A DNA stretch of 64,000 nt. Source: Chionis minor (lineage: Eukaryota > Chordata > Aves > Charadriiformes > Chionididae). Below the pieces are notes generated by a model. That model searched no databases and was not told the DNA's origin. It worked only from the letters and a program-made list of their open reading frames with translations. Both the position numbers and the translations under genes were made by a program. This document shows, in pieces, positions 23,241-34,600 of this stretch. Numbering within the stretch: position 1 is the first letter of the stretch; every line of letters starts with the position of its first letter. The DNA lies in contig VZSF01010489.1 in the NCBI GenBank assembly GCA_013398295.1, positions 197,496-261,495 of the forward strand, in the 5' to 3' direction.

Positions 23241-26200
23241 ATAACATAGCAGAATTGCAACCCTGAAACTATCACTAGGGGATGACATCGGAGATAAGAA
23301 AGTACAGTATTACAGGGCTGCGTTAGCATAGGAGGAAATCGATTCAGGCAGACAAGCTAAATTTATTTACTTTATTGATTTTAAATTTTACATGAACTGC
23401 AATATAAGTAAATCTTTCATGGTAATTCTAAATCTTGAAACCTATTGTAAATAACTAAAAAAATGTCCAGTGTTCAGAATAACCATTTCTTTGTACTGAA
23501 AGTGCATTATTCTTAACGCCCAGGACAAAATATTTTGTAATGAATACCTTAAATCTACCTTGGCAGTCAGTGTTGATATTTTTGCTAAAATAAGAGCCTG
23601 CTTTTGGTGTAGCTGGTGATTCAATATAGCACAGATTTTTTTAAATTTTTTTTTTGGGGGGGGGGGGGAGTGGAAAGGAAGAAGGGAAATTATTCCTGTT
23701 GTATTAAGGCAATAGAGCATCCAGGTTTTTGACCATTGTGTAAAGCAGTTGAGCGCTAAACAGCACAGGTAGGGCTCCTCGCCGATGGAGGGGACAGCAG
23801 GACGCCATGGCGAGGGGAGGTGGGAAAAGCAGCCCTGCAGCCCGGCTTTCCCAAAATGACCTTCCCTGCACCAGCAGCTCCACACTTCAGATACTTTTAT
23901 TAACTAAAATCCCAGAAACTCTTTCTAGCTGTTCCAGCCGGCTGAGCTGGGAGAGGCAGATTCGGGGCAGCACTTCTTGCCAGAGGTGTTCAGATTGCAC
24001 AGCCACGGGCAATCTTCCAGAAACTCAAGACAGACGAGACTCCCTCACCCCAAAAAATTGTAAAGCATCCTCTCTCTCACACACGTTTAGAAATGCTATG
24101 GATATACAGCCCCGACACGATATCCCAGACAGACAGGAATACCTGTGAACAGAGACTACGCCCTCATCTTTTAACAACAGGAAAAAAACCCAGTGCTGTT
24201 AACAAAAGCACTCATCCAGTGAAGTTTTTTTTCCCCTCGGGTCTTTTTTTTCCCCCTCGTTGTTGTTGTTTTCTAAACTAATCCATATTACCTGGGCCTT
24301 TTGATTTCATTATGTTAGATGCTATTAATCTGGATATATGATTTCAACAGTGAAGAGATGGAATTTGTCATCAACAAAAGGAAAACATTATTTTTAAAGG
24401 AGTGAAAGATTAATGTTCCACCACGGACTACTTAAACCCTCTACAGCAACAGCACTATAATATTAATCCAACTTTGATGGGTTTTGCATAAGGCTCATAA
24501 TTAAACATTTTCTTTTCAATACTTTATAGAATCCCCATCTGTTTTTAATGGCATCATTTTGATGTTTTTCTTAATAATTCTGGCAGCCTGTTCTTGAAGC
24601 TTCAGGCTTTATTTTTTTGTTCCTAATGTCTTCTTCTACAGTGGCTGCATTGTGCCAAAGCTGAATGCAGGTTTGGAAACCCATAGTTCTGCCGTGTGTT
24701 GCTGTCTCTCCCCGCGCTCCCGGGCGGCACAAGGCACAGCAGTGCTCTGTGCTCTCGCTTTGCGTGCCGGCTCTCCGTAGCGTTTATAGCAGGCGTGGGA
24801 TACCACCCCTGGATAATGGAAATATTTGCTCCTTCCAGTCCTTGGCTGGGCAGCTGGTCTTCTGCTTCTACCATCCCTCACCTCCCTGCACCAAGGTATC
24901 TCCTCCCAGCTCCAGCTCCAGGCACCACCACAGTACCAGTAAATTAATAAATGAATAAATAGCCAGGCTTACTCAAGAAAACTCAAACAATATTAAATAA
25001 ATGGCAGCGATGCAGCTTAGCCAGAGCCCTTGGCTGTCCTCTCCACACCAACACCCACGGCGGCCAGTGAAGGCAGGGAAAGGCATCCCCTCTCACCTTG
25101 AGGTACGGAAACCAGGGGGCAGAATTAGCCTAAGGCACAAAACCCAAGAGCATGAGGGGTTTAAAACATCCATCAAAATTACCTGATGGAAACCTGGAAT
25201 GAGAACCTGGCAGCGGCTTCTGCAAGAAGCATCTGCTTTCCATGAGCAATGTTGGGATTTTATCAATACAAACAAAATAGAGAATGCTCCTATCCAGCAG
25301 TATGTTTTAAAAAAAAAAATAATCAAGAAATAAAATCAATTTCCATTTTAGGTTTTTTTTTTTAACTAAATTAAATATATTTTGAATTGCTTACCAAAAT
25401 GTAATGATTTTGCAACAGAACGTTATGAAAATAATTTTTAGCAAAATTTCTGTTTGACATTTTTTTTCTCTTTTCATTTCTAGCTTTTAGACTACGCTAT
25501 CTTTCCCTCCAAGATTTTTCATTCTTTTATATTAAATGCATATTTGGTGACCTCCTGTGGTTCCTATGGATTAGAACGGAGGAGCAGTATGATTAATGGC
25601 TTCAGTTTAAATATTTTATACTCTCTGTAAAAACAGAACAAACTGATGGATGTGTACTTTGCTATTTTCACTTCAGTGTCAGGGTCTCCTTGATTACATT
25701 TTCCCCTTATTTTCTCCCCACTACCCAACCTTATTAACATCTTTTCCCATAGAAAACTGACCCGAGGAGTCCTTGCTCCCAGGTTTGGCGCAGGCAGGAC
25801 TTCCACACGTGAACAGATACTGCCCTAATCGGGGCTTTCAACCTTGAGGAGCTTTTAAATGCTCTAAGTGTATTATAATGGTCTCCTGGTCTCAGGACAG
25901 ACAGATGTGAACCACAAAACTAAAATGTTTCATCTTTTGGCGCCTTTCAGTATGTTCCATGCTGTGCTTCAAGCTTGCTGAAGGATCAGAATTACTTCAG
26001 TTCTGGGCAATATAAACGGAGTGATCAAAAACATTTAATTATTCAGGGTCAGCAAATCTGGAGAATCTAATAGTAACAGACAGAAATAACCCTTCCAACC
26101 ACTCTCATTTTCATTAACTATTATAAAATAGAGAACTGTTTAATTACCAGAAAATATCATAGCAGAAAGACCCAGCATCTTCCCAAGAGCCTTTCCCAGT

Positions 26201-26780
26201 CCGCTCAAATGTATTTGGCACTAAAGCATAATTTAATTTTCTGTAGATACAGGCATACGCTTGCACACACAGACAAATAATTCAAATCCTTCTCTTATGC
26301 CTGGTCCAGACTGACTCCTTGAACACAGATGCAGCCTTTCAAAACGCGCCATGTAAAGAGACTTTCACACATTATTTCTGTACCTGTCACCCTGAAACGT
26401 GATGATGAGGATGATCCAAATGGAAATGACAACAGAAATGGTTTCCCTATTATTTCCCCTATTTAACTTCACATTATGTACAGGTGCCTGGACAGCAAGC
26501 TTCACAGCACAGGGGCACAAATTTCCCCCCCGTTGGTTTTCTTCCCCCCCCCAAGGAAAAAGAAGACGGTGCAGAGACATCTCCCAACACACTGATCTTT
26601 CTGTAGTGGCGGTTTTGGGTAAACAAATGAAGAGCTGGTAGAAATATACAATTTTACTGTGACTAAGTGGGCCTTAGCCACAAAATACGCGTTCAGAGAA
26701 CCCCCAGTTTGTTTAGAAAGTAATATGGGGGTTTGGGAAAGTATAATTCCAACTGGGATTCACGTACTACAATGATAAAT
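23241..26780. other. Gene-free AT-rich stretch
   Basis: Homopolymers include ten T followed directly by thirteen G at 23646-23668. C runs occur near 26525-26560. The block from 24270 to 24620 is complex AT-rich sequence that looks conserved. The remaining open frames are short and unrecognised, and several overlap in opposite directions (for example 24623-24958). No gene is supported. Confidence 0.6.
24270..24620. promoter_or_regulatory. Candidate conserved non-coding element
   Basis: The sequence is long, complex and AT-rich, with no simple repeats and repeated TAATCC, ATTAAT and ATAATTAAA strings. Texture resembles that of developmental enhancers. There is no comparative evidence. Confidence 0.3.
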
Positions 26781-26790
26781 AGAGAAACCT

Positions 26791-26840
26791 GGATTACAGC
26801 AGTATGCTGATGACACCCAGTTCTCACGAAATCACATTAA
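26791..26840 (+). mobile_element. LINE reverse-transcriptase fragment (YADD motif)
   Basis: The plus-strand stretch 'cagtatgctgatgacaccca' translates to QYADDTQ, the catalytic F/YADD box of non-LTR retrotransposon reverse transcriptase. In L2-like elements this box is usually followed by Q-L/F-Y/S, and here it is followed by F and S. The match fades within about 50 bases on each side, so this is a small remnant of an ancient L2- or L3-type element. A chance match of this length to a catalytic box is possible but unlikely. Confidence 0.45.
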
Positions 26841-28029
26841 TTACACTCATTATGTATAATAAGAGCAAAAGTCCCACCAGTTATGAACACATTTACTGCT
26901 CTAAAGGCTGGATTTACAAAGCTGAAAACAATTATCAAACCATTCACTGGAAAAGGAGAAATTCAACAGGAGTGTGGGAATGATACTTGGGATCAGCTAA
27001 CATTTTACAAGATGTTTACAAGGTTTTATTCTGGAGCTGAGAAAGTAAGTTGCCACGAAAATAAAAAAAACAGAAAACCTATAAAACAGTGTCACTTAGA
27101 GGGGAAGTGGGAGCTGATATAAATATAATAGAAAAGAGGGAAGCTAACAGTCATAAATGTTAATTTGAAGCTATAAATTACAGAAATTTGCCAGAGGAAA
27201 ATAACGACACAAGAAAAACTCAAGTTCAGTAGGAACTAAAGTGATCTGAATTATGGCACTAGTTAATTGTTGAAAATAAGGTACGAAAGCAAGAAGTGCT
27301 CAGATACTTCTGCGAAATATTTGGGGGGAAATGTCATATCACACGTATACTCAGTGATAACTCAATTTCAAAATAACCCAGGACGGAATTAAATTGCAGC
27401 TATGAAAGCCAGATTTTTTTTATATTAACTTATCCAAACAATTGGCATGCAAGGGTTTTAAGGGAGCTGAAGGAGACATGCCCTGAACGGTCAATGTGGA
27501 TTTCTGAGGAGAAAGTGACGGTTTCAGAGGACTCTGGGAAACCCAGCCTGGTTCTGGTGTCTGCAGTTGGGAGTAGCTGGGTGAAGACAGATCGACCTGA
27601 TTTCAGAGCAGGCAAATTACACTACAGTTATTTTCTTAACCAACAGGGCTTTCTTCCTTAGGAATTCAAGTAATATATTTAGAGCTAATGCTAATTGATA
27701 AGTATTTATAGATCTTATCAAAGTAAAAGGAAAAAAAAAGGGTATATGGTTAGTTTACCTGACAAAGGTAGTTCTGGTCACATTATATACTTAGACTACT
27801 CAAAATATTTGGCTAGATAATAGTTATGAATTTATATTACAGTATAAATCCTTGCATGTTATTTTAGAGACTAACATATGGAGAAGCCTGTACTAGTAAA
27901 TCATATTTTATCTGATAACGGAATCAAATAAAATGATACAAAATACACACAACTGAAAGACAAGTTTAAATGCAATTGCAAATAGGAAATCATCATCAAG
28001 TAGCTAGAATTTCCCAAGACTCCTACAAG
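26841..28029. other. AT-rich stretch between LINE relics
   Basis: The sequence is mostly AT-rich and unremarkable. Around 27455-27580 the plus strand has faint similarity to the region just before the reverse-transcriptase domain of CR1/L3 elements, too weak to annotate. No coding gene is apparent. Confidence 0.5.
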
Positions 28030-28700
28030 AATGACTGTCTGGGATTACCACCATCAGAGTTTTTAATCAATGACAAGGAAGAAACACTCAACCTATTCAG
28101 AACAGTAAGCAGAAGATTCAAAAACTGAGGACCTGCAAGTGGGGAAGACACCAAGGCAGCAGAGGACTTGGGCTTTCCCGAAAGATGGGCAGCAGCAAAC
28201 AGACCTGCCAGTGACACAGTAACGGTGCCACCATGATGGCACTGACACAGACACTCCTGGACAACTGCCATGAGGTCTGGCACCTCCACCTGGAGAAAGA
28301 GTGTGAAATATTTGAGAGGACTCAACAGAAGAGCAATAAAAACGATGACCAGATCAGAAAGCGTGCCTTTGTAATGAAAAGCGTGGGGAACAGATTCTGG
28401 AGGGAGAGAGCAGGAGGAAAGCAGATCACTGTGGTCTGATCACAGAAATCTCTTGAGCTGGAGTAAACAGACATATAATGACAACAGTGGCTGGAAGCTG
28501 GAGGTGCAGCAATGAGGAATACAACCAAGAATCATTGTTCGGAAAGTTCACCGTGTGCCATGCTCACTCCATAGCAGGATTCACTGCTTTCCTAAGAGAG
28601 ATGCTCTACTCCAAGCAGGTAATAAAGCAAGGAAACTACTGCCTGCGCGAGGCGGAAGGTCAGGCTGGAAGAGCTCTGGCCCCTTCCGACGTCAGGACAG
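28030..28700 (+). mobile_element. Ancient L3/CR1-type LINE, 3' end
   Basis: This is a decayed 3' portion of an old CR1-clade element in the sense direction. The part at 28280-28390 follows the text for the C-terminal ORF2 region: a 'cacctggag' then 'gagaggactcaacagaagag' then 'caataaaaacgatgac' order, matching the usual LEYC...ERVQRRATKMI coding block with a small deletion. The part at 28480-28695 follows the 3' end of amniote L3/CR1 elements: 'agtggctggaagctggaggt', then 'ttcctaagagagatgctcta', then a 'ggtcaggctggaagagctct' segment and a 'ggccccttcc' end. Many indels and stops show it is dead. It is far more diverged than the three avian-type CR1 ends in this window. Confidence 0.75.
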
Positions 28701-30960
28701 GTGTGACCTCGGGATTGCTACCTGGGGTCTTACCCCATGTCTACTAACAGAAACCCGGGGAAGGACACAGCGTTATTAGTAAGCGATTATATAAATCTGT
28801 CTGATAATGGAAGCAGGTTTCTTTGTCTGATTAAGTTCTGGAACTCTGGCTGTGATTTATCATTTTTATACTATTCTCTTCCCCCAGGCTCCGGGTCACA
28901 GTGGTGGCATTGCCACAATTTATAGCGCAGGCTGCTCGGCGGAGACATAGAGCCTTCCTGACATTTTCTTATTTGGAGCACCTGGCTCTCCTTGTTTTCG
29001 CTCTCCTTTCCGCAGCAGCAGGGATTGCTTGCTGTTCTCCAATATGAACACATTTCCTTCTGTAAATAAGCTGAACATGAAAAATTAAGAATTTTCATGT
29101 TTTCTATTTTCCTATTAACCTGTGATACAGCGTGTACAGGAATTGGCAGCTCTCATGTGAAACACTTCACTCTGGTTATCAGATTCCTGACAGGACAAAA
29201 CTCCTCCTGTCCAGCTTACACACATACATCCTCTCCAAAAACCTTTATAACCAGGCAAGGAATCCATGCCTCCAGCCACAGCCCCATAATCCCCCCTGAA
29301 CCACTTAAATTGCATTGAACTTTATCACAGTTTCATGATGAAGGGGTTAAATCACAAAAAGAGTCTGGGGCAGGGTGCGTGCACCGGGCATCCCTCACCT
29401 CCTGTGAACAAGCCAGTGATGCTAACACTGTTGAAATTCACTCAGCAAGGAATACCGTGTAATTTTTTTAAAAATTTTTAGTTTGGGTTTTTTGTTGTTG
29501 TTGTTACAAACGCATTCTGGATTCTAATTATTTGCCTTATTATTTGGGAATGTTTTAGGCTCACATTTTCCAGCTTATCTCTGCTACCACAAAGGCTGGA
29601 AACTTCTTTCTTTTTTTCCTTTTTCTTTTCCCCCCCTTTTTTTTTTCCTTTTCCTTTTTTTTTTTAAAATAAAAGATGACATTGTCATTTAATCACAATA
29701 CTGAAGGAAATGAGGCTTTGAGAAAACCACCAAATATGGCAAGACTCATCGTCAAGGCACTGGAGAAGGACCTGCTCACTCCCTGGGGCCCCCGTGTTTT
29801 CAGATTGGCCCTGGCGTGGTGCACCACCATCACCTCTGTGGCATCTCCAAGGTTCAACCCCACCATGCGAGCAGGACCAACACCTCAGGTCGGGGCCAGC
29901 CATGCCCGTTTCCCACCAAAGCACTACACAGTTTCTACAGCCCAGCCCGCAGCTCCCCAGCCTGCCTGCACGGCGCAGGATGGCTGAGGTTCACAGAAAC
30001 GTTTAAATCACTCTCTTCTGATCTCTCCAAAAGAATGGTGGTGGTATGTCCACACTTTGAAGGTGACTCTCACAGTGGCGCCACATCTCTGATCATCCTC
30101 TTTGGATGGTGTCCTTCTTTCCAGATGATGACCATAAGAAAGCATAGAATCGGGGTGGGGGGGAGGAAGACAAGGTACTATTTTTTAACCTCAAAGTAAG
30201 ATTCTGATCCACAAATTTACATTCATTTGGCAACTATTTTTCTTTTATTTGCTACTCTACTACCTAGAAGTCCCAAGCAGGATCCACTTCACTGAGCATT
30301 ACACATCACATTCCAGCAAGACAGGCCCTGATATGGGGACTTACAATATGAACCAAGAGAAGGGGAGCAAGAAGCCTTGTCTTCTCCTCCCAGACAGGAA
30401 GTGGAGATGAAGAGGCATCCAGGGCAGCTCTCAAGGAGAGCAAGGCACCGTAACCCCACCATCACCCAAAAGCTAATTGCTTAATTCCAGGATAAGGGGC
30501 AGGACATCACCCCCCCAGCTCTGTTGTTCCTAAACCATCAATCACTGTCTACACCAAAGCAGCCCTTTCTCTGAGGAAAAAAAAAAACCAAACAATTCTC
30601 GTCTCCCATCTTACCCCAGAGCAGCCACCTGTCCCAGCAGGACCACTGCCTTCCCTTGGGGGGTCCAAGTCCTGCACTGGCCAGGAGCAGGTCTAGTGTT
30701 ACATCTGTGGAAAAAAGGCTTTTTTCAGGGTACGATTAGAATTCTCAAGTAATATTACCTGGGCCCGTAGCTGTTAATGTTTGCAGAGATTTTGGTTCAG
30801 TCCATTTAGCCTAGTTGTAAATACATTTTATAATTCAGTTTAAAAAAAAAGTAAAATTATCTCAGATGTTTCTCATGACTTCATTTTGTCACTTAAACAA
30901 ATTACTCCTCTTCACCAGGCACACTGCGCAGGGAAAATCCATCCTCTGACTTCACAGGGG
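28701..30960. other. Gene-free stretch with a long pyrimidine tract
   Basis: This is mixed-composition DNA without recognisable genes. It holds a 63-base uninterrupted C/T tract at 29603-29665, a TTG microsatellite near 29490-29505 and a G-rich string near 30150-30167. The overlapping frames at 29676-30199 are short and unrecognised. Confidence 0.6.
29603..29665. repeat. 63-base polypyrimidine tract
   Basis: Every base from 29603 to 29665 is C or T, including a C run and several long T runs. Such tracts can adopt triplex (H-DNA) structures and mutate by slippage. It ends in TTTTAAAATAAAAG. No splice-acceptor role is suggested because no exon follows. Confidence 0.95.
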
Positions 30961-30977
30961 ATTAGACTTGGTTCTAA

Positions 30978-31190
30978 GGCCTCAGCTCTGCAAAGCACTT
31001 AAGCACCTGCTTAACTTTAAGCACATGCCTAAGTCTGTCCATCTTTTTTTTCCCCCTTCAAGAAAAGCTCTGAAAGTACACAATTAACCATGAACAGGTG
31101 CTTAAGTCCTATTAAAGTCAACAGTGCTTTCAAATGTCAACGGAATTTAAGAACATGCTTAAGTGTATCATTGAATAGGAGTCCTAATGC
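30978..31190. repeat. Palindromic DNA-transposon-like amniote repeat
   Basis: The left arm reads 'gcaaagcacttaagcacctg' then 'cttaactttaagcacatgcc'. The right side reads 'caggtgcttaagtcctatt', 'aaagtcaacag' and 'ttaagaacatgcttaagtgt'. The arms are imperfect reverse complements around a 'taaagtcaa' centre, the plan of an old miniature inverted-repeat element known to me from reptile and bird sequence ('cttaagcacatgcttaa' type). A T/C-rich insertion near 31044-31060 interrupts it. Family name is uncertain. Confidence 0.65.
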
Positions 31191-31477
31191 GAGAAGAAAG
31201 AACGGGTTTTGTCATCGTCTTGGCAAAAGCCATAAGAACACACTTGCAATTCAGAGGATTTTCTTTGTCTGTGGCACTCTGCCTACTCCGTTACTAAAGA
31301 ATTTGTAAAGAATGTTCCTGCATTACTCAACTCCTCTCACATTTATTGACCATATTTCCCATATTAATAATCCTTGGTGTAATTATACTCCCCCCCTGCC
31401 ACTTCAAAAATCTCAAACATTTGTTTAGTATCACAATGTCCCAGGATGGAAGGAGGGTACGGGGAAGAATTTGCATT

Positions 31478-31580
31478 AAAAGGAGGCAACCGAGGTACGT
31501 TGAGGTTTGCACGAAGTCACAAGGGAGACTCCGGAAGAGCTGGGGAGATGGTGCATCTGCCCCTAAACCACAGGGTCATC
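31478..31580 (-). repeat. MIR-like SINE relic
   Basis: On the plus strand the text runs 'aggaggcaaccgaggtacgt', 'tgaggtttgcacgaagtcac', 'aagggagactccggaagagc' and 'tggggagat', which follows the reverse complement of a MIR core ('gaggaaactgaggcacagag', 'aggttaagtgacttgcccaa', 'ggtcacacagc', 'agagctggga'). Divergence is high. The open frames across it are incidental. Confidence 0.55.
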
Positions 31581-31669
31581 CTTTCCCCTTATTACAGCAA
31601 GGTAGCACATGCAGAACTCAGAGAAATCAGTAAACTTTGATTACTGTGGCTTCTATTTGAATCTTTACC

Positions 31670-31850
31670 TCCACCTTTTTGTTCAGATTACTGCAACGCC
31701 TTGTTTATTGAGCTGTCAAATAATTCCTAAACATACACACATGGTCCAAACTGCAGCTACCAGGGTGCCATACCAGCTGAGGCTGCGCTCGAGCACCGTG
31801 CCCTGTTTTAAATCAATTGCTTTGGCTTGCAGTCAAGCAGCGTGTTACTT
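31670..31850 (+). mobile_element. L2-like LINE ORF2 C-terminal relic
   Basis: Translating the plus strand gives DYCNALF (from 31686) and, one frame over, VQTAATRV followed by a decayed stretch. These correspond to the DYCNSLL...LQ.VQNAAARV...H..P.L..L.WLP block near the C-terminus of L2/CR1-group ORF2 proteins. The frame change between the two motifs and the loss of the HWLP motif show a dead, ancient copy. It may be related to the YADD fragment 5 kb upstream but is too distant to be the same insertion without rearrangement. Confidence 0.65.
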
Positions 31851-32472
31851 TTAGAAACTGTACTGCTGGGGTTTAAGATGGTTTCACTTTGGCTCCAGCT
31901 CCACAATTAACCAGAGAAACCCTCACCGATGCAGCAGTATTTTATGTTCATCTCACAGTAGTCCGTTACAAACCCTGCGCATTACAGGAAGCATTCCCAA
32001 CAGACATTTCCTTGGAGAATACTCTGATCTTCTTTCCAGTCAAATGTATTGTCTTCTAAGAAGTTACCGTAGGGTAAGAGTGGCTGCAAAGTCATGTAAG
32101 AAGACCTATCTTCAGTTCTCTTCAGTGCTTACATATGGAGATATGTAAAATACTTGAGAAAACTGTGCTTTTTATATTACAGCCAGTAATATACCATATA
32201 AAAAGATATTAAAACAAATTCTGACCAACTGGTGGTAGATATGGTAACAGACTATAATGTACCCATTGTAAAGAATTCCCAGTGGAGACCACGGAAATCT
32301 TACATTGATTGAGTCGCGCTGGACTGGAGATGCATTGAAAAACTTCCAAATGGTAAAATATTAGAAATACTATTTTGAAATATTTACCAGTTAAACACTA
32401 AAGTACTGTTACTGGCTGACCTTTTCACGGCAGTTGTTTCTGTTGTATTTTTGTAAAAGCAGCCAAGAGTTT

Positions 32473-32507
32473 AAGAAAAAAAAAAAAAAGAAAAGAAAAA
32501 AAAAAAA
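32473..32507. repeat. A-rich low-complexity tract
   Basis: Two long A runs are separated by 'gaaaag' and followed by AGCTT. No parent retroposon is recognisable upstream. Confidence 0.9.
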
Positions 32508-32919
32508 GCTTATTTTCAGTCTAGCTACCACCCCTGACCTGTGCAATAACATCATAATGGAAGAATAATCATTGTAAACAATACCCAGGGGAGTTTGCTG
32601 GCTACAGCAAGGGACGAGTGCAGCCAACTTCACTGCTTTTCTTTACTACATCATTGCATTTTTGTCTGCATATGGATAAGAAGAAGGTTCCACTCAATGC
32701 TGGTTGATGGAAAGTGCTAATTGTTGACACATTAGCTAATTGTTATGATTGCTTCTTAACAGTTTGTGTCTAGGAGTCCAGATTTCATCCACCAAAGTGT
32801 GAAGATTCTTTATAGCAACAAGTGCTGTGAAAACATTCACACAATGAGGTTATAATCTTGTGGATCTCTCAACCAAGTGACAGCCTGGCAAACGTGCTGT
32901 CAAAGTGCAGACACTCAGG

Positions 32920-32958
<39 letters not shown>
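32920..32958. repeat. Uninterrupted 39-base A run
   Basis: This is the longest homopolymer in the window, preceded by 'acactcagg' and followed by 'ggaagaaaaactaac'. CR1 elements do not end in poly-A, so if this is a retroposition tail it would come from another kind of transcript. I see no matching short duplication flanking a candidate insert, and assembly error or simple slippage is equally possible. Confidence 0.95.
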
Positions 32959-32960
<2 letters not shown>

Positions 32961-33292
32961 AAGAAAAACTAACTCCCTCATCCACCCCATATTTCAGACA
33001 CATGTCATCTGTTGTTATCATTAATGATCTGTTTTTACAAATAGAGTACCACTATGGAAAACTGAGAGCAGGCCAATCAAAATAAACCCAGCAAAACCCA
33101 TAATTGTCTACTGACAATCTGGGCTGCTTGGGATGTAAGATAATGTGGGTGTATTTAATGCAGAAATGCATTACGTGCCACGCTTTGCAACTGCCCTGTT
33201 AACTCCAGGCCTTGACACAACACAGGAAGGCTGGGCTAATCACGGCTGCATTCTCCTGAACCCTACCTAAGCTCAGGTGCTAAAACAACCAC

Positions 33293-33368
33293 ATGGAGTT
33301 AAATCCTGGCACCAGAAAAGCCCGTGGCAAAACTCCTGTGATTTAAATGGGAGTAAGAGTTCACCAGT
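33293..33368. repeat. Palindromic amniote repeat relic
   Basis: The text 'ggagttaaatcctggcacca', 'gtggcaaaactcctgtgatt' and 'taaatgggagtaagagttca' follows the plan of ancient elements with an 'atcctggc' arm, a 'ggcaaaactcccattgactt' middle and 'caatggga' thereafter. Family name is not known to me. Confidence 0.6.
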
Positions 33369-34300
33369 GATGTTGCTTTGGGGAAAAAAAAAACAAAAAA
33401 CCCACTTATTTTAAAAAAACAGAGAAACCAAGGTCTACAGTTCTGAGCACACATGGATGTTTGGATGTAAGAATGCTTGCTCCCACCAGCACAGCTTTTC
33501 TGACTTGAGCAGTGTCTTTTCCCATTTATATACCAGCGAAAGAGACCAGCTATGTTCCTGCTGTTTATACCAGAGTTGCATCTTACGGCTTTATTTGGGG
33601 ATCAAGACCCTATTGTGCCAAGGGCTACAGATAAATAGCGAAAGGGCAGCCTTTGCCTATGTCTGGAGGGCTCGTGGTGCTTTGCAACAGCACAGCTTTT
33701 ACCCTGCATTTCGGTGGTGGTTGCCAGCGCGCTGTGGGAGATCGCTCGGAGCCCAGCGTGCTCCCTGTGCTCTCACCGTCTGGCCTCATATACAGGCCTT
33801 CCATATCCAGGAGCTTCTACCAAACTGATTTAAATTACGTGCACCCGGAGTAGAGATGTCCCTTCCACCCCACACTTCATCAGAAATAACTTTTGTAGAC
33901 ACAAGAGAAACTCTTGGTGCAAAAGGCTTTTGAACTGACAAAGAAATAAATCAAGTGGTGGCCCCAAGTACACTCAAACTGCAGACGGAGCAAAAGTACA
34001 AAATGAAACCTTAAGATGACACCTCATTTAACTGGAAGACTCTTCAGGTGGCACATTAATATCAAATCAGGTTGCACAGAGCAAACGGCTCCGTTCAGAC
34101 CAAAATCCAATCAGCAGGTGTCCAAAGAGCTTGACATTACAAGGTTCATCTGGGTTTTGTCCCATATAACTCATCTTCACAGACTTTTACTATATTCCAG
34201 CATTAAATATGCAATATCCCTTGCAAAAGGGCTCAAGAAATTCTCTTCTGTATTCCTGAGCCTCTTGAACTTTTGGGCCTGGCAAAGAGAGAGCACGCAG

Positions 34301-34600
34301 GGCCACTTGTCTGCTTCCTCCATCCCTGGGGCACGGCGGCAGGAAGCAAGCTGGGAGCAGATTACGCGTTGGCCCGACTTTTCCCACTCGTTGGCAAGAG
34401 CCGCTGAGTGAGAATGGGGGCAGATGCATATTGCTGATAAAAGCCTTCAGCAAATTCCCATCCTCTCCTCGCGAGGAGGGAGGAGGAAGTCGCAGGGCAA
34501 TTGTAAAACTCCCAGCCGCCCTGCAAGATAGCGCCGAGCCGCTGGGACCGACGGCGTGCCCAGAGGAGAGCTTTTAAGGCTCCTGGATAACTTGAGTTGG
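34301..34600. promoter_or_regulatory. Weak CpG-rich patch
   Basis: CpGs cluster between about 34330 and 34570 (for example 'gcacggcggc', 'attacgcgttggcccgac', 'cctcgcgagg', 'gaccgacggcgtgccc'). It is shorter and less dense than the island at 17.85 kb. Overlapping frames on both strands are open because of composition. It may be a minor regulatory element or nothing. Confidence 0.3.

Larger units (their letters stand above)
31851..34300. other. Gene-free AT-rich stretch with A tracts
   Basis: No gene is recognised. The stretch holds A-rich runs at 32474-32507 and 32920-32958, a palindromic-repeat relic at 33293-33368, and a conserved-looking AT-rich block at about 32640-32860. The frame at 33457-33828 is short and unrecognised. 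Confidence 0.6.

Noticed and set aside
23442..23885. 147-codon minus-strand frame
   Set aside because: It crosses the T10-G13 homopolymer, which gives a proline/lysine run. No domain is recognisable.
27455..27580. Faint similarity to the LINE region before the reverse-transcriptase domain
   Set aside because: Only scattered words match, and the order relative to the YADD fragment at 26.8 kb is wrong for a single element.
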